Made by a program: the position numbers and the translations under genes. From Periplaneta americana (taxonomy: Eukaryota; Arthropoda; Insecta; Blattodea; Blattidae): DNA of 64,000 bases. The notes under the pieces are model-generated. The model was not told the origin of the DNA. It was given only the letters and a program-made list of their open reading frames with translations, and did not search any database. Location: contig NC_091127.1 of the NCBI RefSeq assembly GCF_040183065.1, forward strand, positions 108,379,834 to 108,443,833, written 5' to 3'. Shown piece after piece: positions 22,884 to 34,120 of this stretch. Each line of letters begins with the position of its first letter. The stretch's first letter is position 1.

Positions 22884-24385
22884 ATGATTTATAGCTAGAG
22901 AATAACTGTAAATCGGTTTGAACTGTATAAAAGTATAGAAAATGAATTCTGCTCTTACCAGCTGTGTTGCACCCACTACACATTTTGATATTATCTAAAT
23001 CTTTCATGTACATATTGTAAATTGCAGAAATAAAACTGCATTCTCATCCAGTTCATCATAAACAACTCATTTAAATACGTCTTCAATTTTTACAGGGTTC
23101 TTTGAACAGTAACACAGTATTCTCCTCCAATAAAATGTATAAAGTATCATAACCTTATACAGGAATATTATCATCAATTGATAAATGCTGGAAAGTGTGA
23201 AGTATAAATTGTTTTCTTTTCTGAGAGAAATGCAATGTAGTAATGTAGACATTTCACAACTTCTTTGATACCTCATTCCCGTATTCTTATGCCAAATCTT
23301 AAAAATAAAATGGTGTACAGAAATGTAGAGCAGTCTAACAAGTGTTAATTTAATGCACAAATAAATTTTAATTTATTAACAGTTAAATTATGTCTGCAAA
23401 CTATCCTTAAATTTCTCTTTGTATTCCAATAAGTTTGAAGGATTTTATATTTGCCCACACACTGTACCTCTTTCAATAAAGTATTTGACCCATTAGAAAC
23501 TGTTTCTTCAAGTCTTCATGCACCTAATGGAGTTTCGTTTATTTTTATTTTCACTCTTATCTAACCAACTCCAGATATATTACATCTTATTTGTTTATTG
23601 TGTCTGCCATCATATTTTCTAATTACTTTTCTGCTTTACCTGTCGGATGACATGTTCTGCAGACATATGTACGTACTCAATGCCTACCCACTTCACTTTA
23701 CGTGATTCGGGTTCCACATATATTGTGCAGACATATTTGCAGCCTCAATTTTGATATTGAATCTCTCACATCTGGCCACAAAGCAGAAACTTGAAGTGAG
23801 AAACAGCTTACTGGTAAAGTTTACTTGGATTTCTCTCCCTGAGGGACAGGGCCTTTTTATGAGCCACGGATCTGTGATACAGAACTACTTCACTTAAAGA
23901 AACTTATGCTAAGGTCCATTATCACTTTTCGAAATACTGTACATAATTCCACAAACTTCGAATCCATGGCAAGCAGGGTAACTACTAGTACATCAAAGAT
24001 TACTAATGTGGCTTAGACCAATCCCATATTTTCTCTCTTTTTGACCAGTCCAACGTTCTTGCTCAGTTATGCTACTGTTAATGCTGGCTTTTACTTCAAC
24101 AGCTATTAGAGCCTTGTAAGTCAGATGCAATGAAACCTCCCTTACACAGACACTCAAGAAGAACAATGTTTTATGTAATAGGAAGATGTGTGTTTTGTAG
24201 AGGGAATTGTTTGTAGATTATTTTTCAAATTACTTTACGTGCATTTAGAGTATTGCTTGGTATGAACAATAACTTTTTTTTTGTACACCAGCATCATTAG
24301 TCAAAATCGTGAATAATATGCCACATATTGTATCAGTGCCATAAAATATTATCGTGCCAACTAAAATGTCATAACTTGTGCCGTA
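22884..24385. other. PMPCA 3' untranslated region and intergenic spacer
   Basis: The first 150 bp are the PMPCA 3' untranslated region. The remainder holds no recognised exon or repeat. Confidence 0.45.
23029..23034 (+). terminator. Polyadenylation signal of PMPCA
   Basis: AATAAA lies 146 bp after the PMPCA stop codon, the first canonical signal downstream. The expected cleavage site is about 23045-23060. Confidence 0.7.
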
Positions 24386-24393
24386 AAGTTAAT

Positions 24394-24691
24394 CAGTGGT
24401 GTAGTTCTAAAAAAGAAAGTCCCCTGGCTCTGGAATTTCGAAGCATAAGCTACTGGGCCATTCTGTTTCAATGGTTTCTGCAGAACTTGTTTGTTACATA
24501 TAGAAAATAAAATTGGAGCGACTTCAAATCACACAGAGTGATTATGTGTACGAAGTAGTTGTTTAAATATGAATAAAATATGACTTTTTGTAACTGCAAC
24601 ATTTGACAATAATGTGAAAATCAGAAAAGTGCCCTGTCACCACCCAGCCTCGAAAAATAGTACCTTGGCACCGCCAGGTCTGAAATCCCTG
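24394..24691. mobile_element. hAT-type MITE, 8-bp duplication
   Basis: The left end is CAGTGGTGTAGTTC and the right end, inverted, is CAGGGATTTCAGACC. AAGTTAAT flanks both sides exactly (24386-24393 and 24692-24699). At 298 bp it has no coding potential. Its right duplication overlaps the target of the next insertion. Confidence 0.85.
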
Positions 24692-24701
24692 AAGTTAATA
24701 C

Positions 24702-26235
24702 CACAGTTTAGTATATACAGTTGCGAAGCTCAATACTTACTAAATATGCAAACGTAGACAGTTGAAATATGCATCCATAGATAGTTGCTCACCACCAGAC
24801 TATTGCCTCATCACAGACTCTTTCCCTAGCAGACGATAAAATGTATTGTACTTTTGATATCGTGTTCTTTTGAAAAGTTAACACCTTCCTTCCACTATTG
24901 AAATACGAAATACATAAGGTTTATATATTATTTTCATAAAGTATATATTATATTTTATAAACTCACCTTCCTGGATCTTTCGGAAGAAGGATAACTCTGA
25001 CCTCTTTTTCTTAGAATTTATAGTGCTACAAACGTCTCCTTGTCCCATATTATTATTGAAATTATTGTATTTTAGCCACTTACAGTTATTACAACCGATA
25101 ACGAACATTTCACAACAATGCGAAATACAGCACGGTCAATGCCTTTTCGATCTAGACCAGGCCGTAATATATGTTCGGGTTTTCTATTTCAGTGTATGGA
25201 GCCCAGTGAATTATTATATTATAACTTTATTGCGTATCATAGCCAAGTTTTATTTAGTGTAATGTGTCCATAAGTTCCCTTTATTTCTTGTTGCATAATA
25301 GCCTATGTGGAAGAAATAATTACAAAACTGTGTTATTTTAATGTGAAGAGAATTTTACATGTTAACATAATCTTTTCGCATCAACATTTTAAGTTTAGAA
25401 TGGAAGCTATTTTGAGGTTTAATAAAAAAGAATTTATATTGTGATTTAATATAGCACATCTACCTTCCTTAATAAAGACAGAAAATTTATCATACCACTC
25501 TCTTGAAATTAGTGTATGTAAGATTGTTCCTTCGTCTCTTAGGTAGTAGATAAATACAATAATTCAATACTCAATTGTAGTATTAAAATACAGACAAATT
25601 GGATGTGCGAAGTATCATACATGGCATTATGCTTAATTATAATGTATAATTGCGAATTTAGGAATATAAGATATAGTAAACATAACCTATAATATTTCCA
25701 TATGAATGGCAGGGCATTGGAGACCACTAAAATTAGACAGACAGGGGCAATGGGACAGTAAACATAACCTATAATTTCAACATATCGTGCGGTGCAACTG
25801 GAAATTATTGAATTGTGCATAAATGAATGTACAATAATTTCGCAATATTTAATCGAAATAAAGGCAGGTAGGTCTATTACACATACCAACAACGTAATTT
25901 TCACACCAAAAATAATATTACACCTTAACTCGCAAGGAATTATGTCTGAAGTGTCTCCTAATCATTATTTTAAATTTTATTAATGCAATTACACTTCATT
26001 TTAGAGAAACATATGTTACTTTTTATGCATTCCAATTAATTTATATGATTGAAACGCCGCCCTTCGTGATTGGGTTAAGCGAGTCACATGGTCTGCCTTA
26101 CGGCCTGTATTAGATCACGATGGCAGTGACACAGTCTATTGTTCCTAGTACACACAGCGCTCCAAGTGACTAGCAACTATCGCGAGAAATGCAAAAAATC
26201 ACCCCAAGCTTCGCGACTGTATATACTAGACTGTG
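24702..26235. mobile_element. Long member of MITE family T7 (1.5 kb)
   Basis: The ends CACAGTTTAGTATATACAGT and, inverted, CACAGTCTAGTATATACAGT match the short copies at 15162, 32262 and 51036. A 7-bp duplication, TTAATAC, flanks the whole 1534-bp unit (24695-24701 and 26236-26242), so both ends belong to one insertion. The 1.3-kb interior is A+T-rich with no convincing transposase, though degraded coding cannot be excluded. Confidence 0.75.
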
Positions 26236-26241
26236 TTAATA

Positions 26242-27016
26242 CTGTATTTACTCGTGTAATAAAGTGTGCCCCAAAATTCATCATATTACTCGTTGCACGA
26301 ATGATTGCTGATTTCGAGAGAGGCATTGGCACTGCATTATATGATACGATCCAGTGTTTATGCTTTAGTTTGCCTACTGACAGCTGACAATCATTCGTGC
26401 AACAAGTAATAACAACAGTTTCACCAATCCAACAACAAGACAATTACGCAATGTCATAATATTTTATTGTTATTCAGTTGGCGACACTATTATCTGTTCT
26501 GTTATCTGTTTTTATTGCAGTTATTAACACACATTGTATGCACCCGAATTTTTACAGTAATATGTAGGGAAAAAAATCCCGCATAATATATGAATTACAT
26601 TTACAATTGCTACAATCACAATGTTAGCTACACTTCTCATATTTAAATATTTCAAATAAAGAGTTAATTTATTACGATTGGTTCCTTTTAAAATGCAAAA
26701 TTGGATTGTGATTGGTTCTTTTTTGCTGTATTTGTATTCATTCTGTGCTACATTTTTTATTCATTTCGTATGTTACTCTCTTTACATTATTACTGCTTGT
26801 AAGCATTCTATATATTCACGCTCGAAATTGTACAGTTTATCATTTTCATGATTACTTGAATATCCCATGTCGAAACCAGCTCTGATTATCAGTTGAGATT
26901 TCGGGTAGTTACGATTTTTTCCTAAAATTTTTTCCTCGCATATAATATGCACCCAAGATTTTTAATCCAAAAAAAATTATGGAAAAAAAGTGCATCTATT
27001 ACGGGAGTAAATACAG
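26242..27016. mobile_element. DNA element with CTGTATTTACTC ends, TA target
   Basis: The left end is CTGTATTTACTCGTGTAATA and the right end, inverted, CTGTATTTACTCCCGTAATA, with TA on both flanks (26240-26241, 27017-27018). It inserted in the right target duplication of the preceding element. An internal inverted repeat around CACGAATGATTG (near 26297 and 26390) is also present. It is non-coding. Confidence 0.8.
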
Positions 27017-27018
27017 TA

Positions 27019-28640
27019 TTATGAAACAATTTGCCTTTCAATAAGAGAGAGAGAAATAAATCATCCGGCCTTAATTAAGGATGACCACGAGGAACGAGAA
27101 ATTAATAGCAAATATAATTAATTAAATATTGTTAATATTGTTATAAAAATAAAATGTAATAATTAAGCACCATTGATTATCAATTATAAAATAAAATCTT
27201 GATTACCTTAAAATTATACTTATAAATAGAAGATTTTATTTAAAATTAGCGTATCCTTAATTAAGACCTTCTGAGTGATATAAATGAAATTGTATAATCT
27301 ACAGGGAATCTCTAAGAATTTGAGAGATAATTTTTTGAATTTCAAAAGATGGTATTTATAATTGTTTTAAAAAATTATATGTAAATTTTGGTAAAGAACT
27401 CCGAGCACCAAAAAATAAACCTGTCACTGACCAATTGAAGAGAGGGATGTTATACTTGGCACTAAGGTAGGGAATACAAGACTCATAAATGGCTCTCTTT
27501 TTTACATCATTGTTGCCATAGCAACTCATTCTTCATAGACTATAGCAAACTAACTTATCATTACAAATTTGATAATATTATATTGTGTTATTTATTGTTT
27601 TATAATATTGTCTTACAAAAAATAACATATGAAACATGTTTATAATGTTATACAGTTATTGCATTCATCAAAATTAGAAAATGAACGAAGTTTTCTAAAC
27701 ACTGACTCATGCAGTAAAGTCTAACATTATAATCTTGCTTCATAACATACAAATTTGGTCGTGAATAAAGTCCGGATTTTTATGTAATTACATACTTTTT
27801 TTATTTTGTATGCATCTGCCTGAAAACCTCAAAATGTTGCCGAATTAGGCTACTAAGACCATTATATTATTTAATGTTACTGCTACATATTCTTAAGATA
27901 CAGGCTAATTGCATATTTCATGCCAAATGTTTAATTAAACACCTTGTTTAAAATTATCAGTATTTTAACATAAATTAAAACTAAATTATAAAAATACTTA
28001 TACAATTATAACCTTCTCTTTATGTCGTTTTAAAAATGGAAAACTATTATTTAAATAATGTAGACTATGTTTTTTTTATAAGTCTAACACTCTAGCCACT
28101 AGACCACCATGACAACTTAAATATTTAAACATATTAAACAAATTTTAAGGGAAATTGTAATGAATATTATTAGTTGCATGCCATAATAACTAGAGCAACC
28201 CAAAAGAGAACAGAAATCTACTACAGTATTATAGCTGATGCTATGCCCAATGTATTGCATAAGGAACAGAATGTTTCCATTTTGATGAACACTGAAATGT
28301 GCACGTATGTTCATGGAATAACTACCCTACATCACTATCTTATTCTGCACCTGTGTACTGGGAGATAGACTTGGTTCTCCTTTTGCAGTGTTCACATTTA
28401 TTTTCGCAAAGTTCACACGAATCATTTGGGCAATGGAACTTTTAGTTTTACGCAAAGTATGATAGAAGCTGTGGACAGCTAGTCACGTTATTATGTGTCT
28501 TTCTTTCCTGTTTGGACCTGTCCAATCTCGATTTGTCATGGCTTCGCTACAGTAACAGTCACTCCAGATTTCAGACTTATTTGTATATAGTTAGTTTGAT
28601 TAGTTTTTCTGCTTCTGAAGTGAATGACAGCAGGAAGTTG
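27019..28640. other. A+T-rich spacer, no gene seen
   Basis: Very A+T-rich with many TTAATTA blocks and a partial tRNA-like head near 28085-28110. No exon or full repeat unit is recognised. Confidence 0.4.
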
Positions 28641-28649
28641 GTTCTCAGT

Positions 28650-29260
28650 AATGAGAAATGATTCCCTTGTAAATTCATACGTGAAGCGAGATGGTAGTTG
28701 TCATTGCCACTTCTGATACCTTCTTCAGGAATCTTGCCTTCACTTTTTCAGAGAGACCAAGTTTGCTACATTTAGGTTTGTCCATATGATTTAGATGTCG
28801 TAACATAGCATAGAGAAGCTTTAGTGCTGTTTCTAATGAGAGTCTGATGTGCTTTATTTCGTTCATTCCCCTTACTGCCAGCGCTGCTCTTTCCATGATT
28901 GTCTTGTGAATCTCTTCCCTGTCGATTGAAGTATGACTCCCAGATACTACACTTCCCGGAGTATTCCGATGCTTTCGTCGACTATCTTAATTTCATGATT
29001 GCTTGAATTTCTGCGCCCTTTCTGAATACTATGAATTCTGATTTGCGGGGTTAATTTGGAATCCATGTTTTTTACACCATGTTATTTTGTCCAGAGTTTG
29101 TTGCAGTGTCTTGATGTGTGCAGCATGTCGTTTTCTTTCACTTCCTTCATGAGGTCTCCTGCTGCTCAGTTAAATAGAAGGGGGCCCATGGGGTTTCCCT
29201 ATAGTACTTCCTCCATTTGTCTCACTGATTGGGGATGGTTTAAGTTGTTCGATATTATGA
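28650..29260 (-). mobile_element. LINE fragment (family 4), reverse-transcriptase part
   Basis: Reading the minus strand from about 29210, pieces in several frames give GNPMGPLLFN near the polymerase core. These are followed by EIKIVDESIGI, YLGVILQSTG, and the conserved downstream segment with LSEKVKARFLKKV (28675-28896). Several frame breaks show an inactive copy, truncated at both ends. Confidence 0.65.
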
Positions 29261-29643
29261 CATTGTTGTACCTCAAGATATTATTTAAGAAAATGGTTTC
29301 ATTTTAAAATGTGTTTTGCAGAACAAGGAAACTACGCAGTTTGAAATTAAGGAGAGAATTATTGAATTCTTGAAGTTCAATGAGAGAACTGGTGAAATTA
29401 TTGTTTTCGAACTTCTTTCAACCTTACAACGTAATAAAATAGAGACATTTTTATGACGTGAGACGAGAAAATGGCAGGATACTGGCGACTCGCTCCCTGC
29501 GTGGTCTGTTAGAGGTGCAGCGTAGTAGATCCTCAGTCGCCATATGACATTTGCTGTAGTCACAAGTCATGTTACAAAAATCTTGATTCTTCAAGTGTAC
29601 AAAGTTAGTGTATAAAATTGAGTGATTATTGTGTATTTAGATA

Positions 29644-29935
29644 ATGCCTACCAACAATTCTCATTGTGTGAACGTGTGTATATGTACAATACATACATAA
29701 AAGGCAGAAGGCAGATATAAATTTGGAATAAAGTTTTCAAACAGACCTGTGCCTTCTGCCGGAACAATTAGAAGACTCGCTAAAAGATTTAAAGAAACAG
29801 GCTATATACGAGATGAAATCGAGGCTATCAATGATGTGGAACTCCAGAGTGATGTTCATTCATTTATCGGAAGATGTCAGTTGTGTCTGGTGGCAAATGG
29901 GGACCATTTTGAGCAACGACTGTGAGCATGGTAAG
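29644..29935 (+). mobile_element. Internally deleted Tc1/mariner relic
   Basis: The translation reads VPSAGTIRRLAKRFKETGYI, the N-terminal helix-turn-helix region of a transposase. Within about 35 codons it passes to SFIGRCQLCLVANGDHFEQR, which resembles the extreme C-terminus of the same family. The catalytic core between them is missing. It is an internally deleted, non-autonomous derivative. Confidence 0.6.
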
Positions 29936-30439
29936 TCCAAATTATTGAACATTTATTGTTAGTACTGTTATGTATTGTAGAAGTGCCAGAGAAATGGTTA
30001 TGCACTTGCCGAAAACCATGCTAGCAGTGGACCACGAGTCACCCGCCACGTCGCTTCACGTCATAATAATGTTTCTGTACCTGTAGCAGACTGTTGCAGA
30101 CAAGGGTACGATAATGGTTCTAATATGAGTGGAAAATTAAAAGGTGTAAAATGACGCATACTGGAAAAGAACAGTCCACATTGCACTCTTTATGCTCAAC
30201 AAATTCCCTTAACTTTACTTACTCTATACCATTAAGATGAATCACCATGTGATTAAGTTTTTTGGCTGTGTTCAGAGATTGTATGTCCTACCCATAGTCA
30301 ACCATCTGCCTAGAATTTAGAAGTCTCTTGATCATATTGTGGCAGAAATAAATTTTCCAGAGAAAAATCACAGTGAAACAAAATCTCTAAAAGCATATTT
30401 CTCTTAATTTGAATGTATAGTTATGGCTACATTTTGGAT

Positions 30440-31190
30440 CAAAGTCTTGTCCTCGATAAATTTACGAAATGTAATTTTACAATGTGGGGACATATCACTT
30501 AAAACTGAGATAACATTACTGTAATAGGTAACTTAATTAAGGGATTGCAAAATTTATGTAAGCACCACATTTTTACTGAAGCAGAAAGCATGAACATAGA
30601 ACTAAAATTTCCTGAAGTTGGAAAAAGAAGACGTTTCATTGTATGAGAGTTTATCAGAAAATATTGATAAAGAAACAACAGCTGAGGATATATTTAAAAG
30701 TAAAATAATATTTACCACTTTGGATTTCATCATAAGTGACCCAGAAAGACGTCTTTAAACACACAGAAAAATTATCAGATTGTTCTCTTATTTATTAAAT
30801 TATATGTCATTATCTTCAAAGAACTAATTGGAAAATGCCATGAAGATTTGTAATTTCCGTTACTGCATTTGAGGAAAATCAAAATTCAACATTTCAGAAG
30901 GAAAAGGACATGTGCTCCCATAGCACATTGATGCTCTTGAATTAAATGTATTCTAACAACTTACAAGCTATTTTTGTGAATGTTCCTACTGCTCTGCGCA
31001 TATTCTACGGGTATATACTTCCTGTAACAGTTTCAAAAGCAGAAAAAGCTTTAATTAAGTTACGAAATAAATTCAAAACTTGGCAAAGAGCCACCACCGG
31101 CCAGGAATTCCTCAACTCTCTTGGTCGTTAGTTACTGAACATAAACTGGCTTCAAACATGACTTTAGTGATGTCATAAATGACTTTGGTT
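30440..31190 (+). mobile_element. hAT transposase relic, C-terminal dimerisation region
   Basis: The open stretch at 30946-31131 contains NVPTALRIFYGYILPVTVSK and AEKALIKLRNKFKTWQ, matching the hAT C-terminal dimerisation domain where LPVTVASAERSFSKLK is usual; the key ER is EK here. Upstream coding pieces are heavily broken. This is a DNA-transposon fossil rather than a host gene. Confidence 0.6.
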
Positions 31191-31533
31191 CAAAGAAAGC
31201 CAGAAAAATAAAGTTAAGATAGAGAAGACGTTCATAGACTGCATAGACGTAGTGTAAATAATATTTGATTGAAGTATATTAAGTTTTTGTCACATGCGCT
31301 AAATATATAGACAGCACAATTGTTCAAATTTCATAGACTACTGTAGATATTACTTAAGTGTAGTGTACCAGTACTATGTTTATTGTTTATGCCATGTATT
31401 AAGTATAGCCAGCACTACCATCTATGAAAAGGAATACCCATGAAGAAAGCTGAAGAATGTTAGGTGAGTGAAGTATTATTAATCTAAACTCAGAGGTGAA
31501 GCTGGAAGAATTTAATACCGGTATCAGAGTTAA

Positions 31534-31776
31534 ATTGAGAACGTAGCTGCAATAAGGGCCCATAGGCCCTTTTTCCGGAGAATGCATAAATCGATTCTCC
31601 GTAGTTTCTTTGTTATGCCCACAAAGTTTCGTTGAGAAATGTTGAACAGTAATGCTGATAAACCTGTTTATTTTAATATATTTTATAGGCCCTGCACTGT
31701 TTTCAAAATTTTCAACTCTATATATCTCAGAACAGCATTTTGGAGTATGGGCCCTTATTGCAGCTACGTCCTCAAT
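31534..31776. mobile_element. PIF/Harbinger-like MITE, TAA duplication
   Basis: Inverted ends of 31 bp with one mismatch begin ATTGAGAACGTAGCTGCAAT on the left. TAA flanks both sides (31531-31533 and 31777-31779), the 3-bp target duplication used by PIF/Harbinger elements. At 243 bp it has no coding capacity. The superfamily assignment rests on the TAA target only. Confidence 0.75.
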
Positions 31777-32198
31777 TAATTCATTTTTAAAATAATGCTG
31801 AAAATTGTATTGCGTGTTTAAAATATGGTGTTTGCAAGTTTATGCAATTATCTAAGAAAATATGATTTTTGACCATGACAAGGGAAGGGGGCCCTTTATT
31901 GGATTTAGTACCTTAGCCTGGAATTTGATGTGGGAGGGGGGTGGCTTGAGTGGGACCACAATTAGATAAAATAACGTCAAATGTCAGAAAATTATGCTAA
32001 CATTTAGAAAGGATGCTAGAAAACAGACTACTGACATGCTCTGAAGGGAAGAGGGATTTGGGGAGACTGAGGAAGAAATGGGTACCGAACTGGCTAAAGA
32101 GCTTAATCCTTAAAGAAAAGAAGAAATAAATCTTGTGAATATACAGTCGTTCCAAGAAAAAATGGCCGGACTCTTGTTATGGTCAGAATGGAAGTTTT

Positions 32199-32249
32199 AA
32201 CCACCGCTGTCTGGATTGAAATATTATTACAATCCAGACAGCGGTGGTT
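32199..32249. repeat. Perfect 20-bp hairpin
   Basis: AACCACCGCTGTCTGGATTG at 32199-32218 is followed after 11 bp by its exact reverse complement at 32230-32249. The CAGACAGCGG core is shared with the inverted ends at 32887 and 33749, so it may be two transposon ends joined head to head. Confidence 0.8.
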
Positions 32250-32261
32250 TTAACACACAAT

Positions 32262-32459
32262 CACAATCTAGTATGTACAGCCACGAAGCTCAATACGTAG
32301 TAAATATGCATCCATAGATAGTTGCTAACCACTAGGATCGCTACTATCGCCTCATTACAGACAATGTGAAATAGTACTGGCGCAGTCTATTGTTCCTAGC
32401 ACCCTCACAACTCAAGCTTCGTGACTGTAGGCCTATATACTAGACTGTGGTAATATGCC
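32262..32459. mobile_element. MITE family T7, third copy
   Basis: Both ends match the family (CACAATCTAGTATGTACAG at left; CACAGTCTAGTATATAGGCC at right, inverted). The body is nearly identical to the copy at 15162. No 7-bp duplication is apparent. Confidence 0.85.
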
Positions 32460-32469
32460 GCTATGGTTC

Positions 32470-32552
32470 CGCGATGTCGATCACCGCCCAGTGTACAACG
32501 TTCGCGATCATCGCCCAGTGTACAACGTTCGCGATCATCGCCGAGCGAACAG
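32470..32552 (+). repeat. 27-bp tandem repeat, about 2.5 units
   Basis: The unit containing ATCGCCCAGTGTACAACGTT repeats with one change, followed by a partial third unit. It is GC-richer than the surroundings and directly follows the MITE end. Confidence 0.85.
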
Positions 32553-32886
32553 CGTCAGCTGACAAGTGTTCTTTATAGCGAACATAGTCGTCTTTCCTAT
32601 CGAAAATATTAGGGCCTATGCCATCAGAAAATTAGATAGCACTCAGTTTGGAGGCAATAATTCTGCTGAATCATTTAGCATTGGAGGTTGGAGACAAGTT
32701 TAAGGCTTATTTTTCTAGTAAAGAAGGAAGAGCTAAATGGTATGAGTGAGATACTAACCAGGAGCACCAAATATCTGTGTGTGTACTTAAGAGTGTTATT
32801 TGACGATCTTCACTTGGTCCACCGCTTGCAGTAGTGGCCGCACACTGATTGCGAAACTCGCGGACCCGGGATCGAATTGGTTATTA

Positions 32887-33749
32887 CAGACAGCGGATTT
32901 TCGATCCCGATACTGAACGTTATGTGTACGTCAGTTGCAGAGAGGTCATTGAACTCATTGTTATGCTCCCTTCTTGCGCAAAGGAATGTGACGTCTTATC
33001 GGTATGTACTTACTGGCTTTTAAGGAATCCGGAGGTTCATTGCCACTCTCACATAAGCCCGCCATTGGTCCCTATCCTGAGCAAGATTAATTCAGTCTCT
33101 ATCATATCCCACCTCCCTCAAATCCATTTTAATATTATCTTCCCATCTACGTCTCGGCCTCCCCAAAGATCTTTTTCCCTCCGGCCTCTCAACTAACATT
33201 CTATATGCATTTCTGGATTCGCCCGTACGTGCTACATGCCCTGCCCATATCAAACGTCTGGATTTAATGTTCCTAATTATGTCAGGTGAAGAATACAATG
33301 CGTGCAGTTCTGTGTTGTGTAACTTTCTCCATTCTCCTGTAACTTCAACTCTCTTAGCCCCAAATATTTTCCTAAGCACCTTATTCTCAAACACCCTTAA
33401 CCTATGTTCCTCTCTCAAAGTGAGAGTCCAAGTTTCACAACCATAAAGCACAACCGGTAATATAACTGTTCTATAAATTCTAACTTTCACATTTTTTGAC
33501 AGCAGACTGGATTATAAAAGTTTCTCAACCGAATAATAACAGGCATTTCCCATATTTATTCTGTGTTTAATTTCCTCCCGAGTGTTCATTTATATTTGTT
33601 ACTGTTGCTATAAGGTATTTGAATTTTTCCACCTCTTCAAAAGATAAATTTCCAATTTTTATATTTTCATTTCGCACAATATTCTCGTCACGAGACATAA
33701 TCATATACTTTGTCTTATCGGTATGTAGGGACCGAAAATCCGCTGTCTG
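32887..33749. mobile_element. Small element with CAGACAGCGG ends, split by a LINE
   Basis: CAGACAGCGGATTTTCG at 32887-32903 is exactly inverted at 33733-33749. If the LINE at 33009-33711 and its duplication are set aside, the element is about 145 bp, a MITE. The flanking target duplication is unclear. Confidence 0.65.
33009..33711 (-). mobile_element. LINE family 1 insertion with 16-bp target duplication
   Basis: GTCTTATCGGTATGTA flanks both sides (32993-33008 and 33712-33727). The minus strand encodes the family C-terminus from 33490: [28 protein letters not shown] region and [20 protein letters not shown]. The copy is 5'-truncated by normal target-primed reverse transcription and is the best-preserved one in the window. 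The open stretch is 132 aa. Confidence 0.92.
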
Positions 33750-33754
33750 GTTAT

Positions 33755-33850
33755 AGGCCTAAGTTACCTCATTGAGGTTTTATCCCAGGTTTTTCCTCAA
33801 CCCTTCGAGTAAATGCTTGGAATTTTCGGCATTTGATCCCTAGCCTCATA
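33755..33850 (+). mobile_element. SINE body fragment without head
   Basis: AAGTTACCTCATTGAGGTTT and TTTTTCCTCAACCC match the body of the SINE at 20921-21060. The tRNA head is missing. Confidence 0.6.
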
Positions 33851-34120
33851 TCTTTGACATTATCATAATCGGATACGGAATGCAAAGAGAAATTACCATG
33901 TCTATAATACATTTTCCTAGTACAGTCTGGTAGCTGTCGCATCTCAAACGATCGTTCCAGCTAGGCACTAAAAGAGCAAGAATTGACTTGGCTTTAAGAG
34001 GGCTGGACCCGGGACGAGTATACTGTACGTACACTTAGTAGCGTATTGACCCTGGTTTTCCCTTATAGGCTATGCGATGATTGTCCATGTCCCACAGATG
34101 GCCTTGGAGGCATTAGTGAA

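Noticed and set aside
25539-25904. 121-aa minus-strand open frame with hydrophobic runs
   Set aside because: It lies inside the long T7 element and lacks any transposase or membrane-protein signature beyond A+T-driven composition.
30440-31190. Host gene of the zinc finger MYM type
   Set aside because: Only the hAT dimerisation segment is readable, upstream coding is broken, and there are no splice-consistent exons; a transposon fossil fits better.
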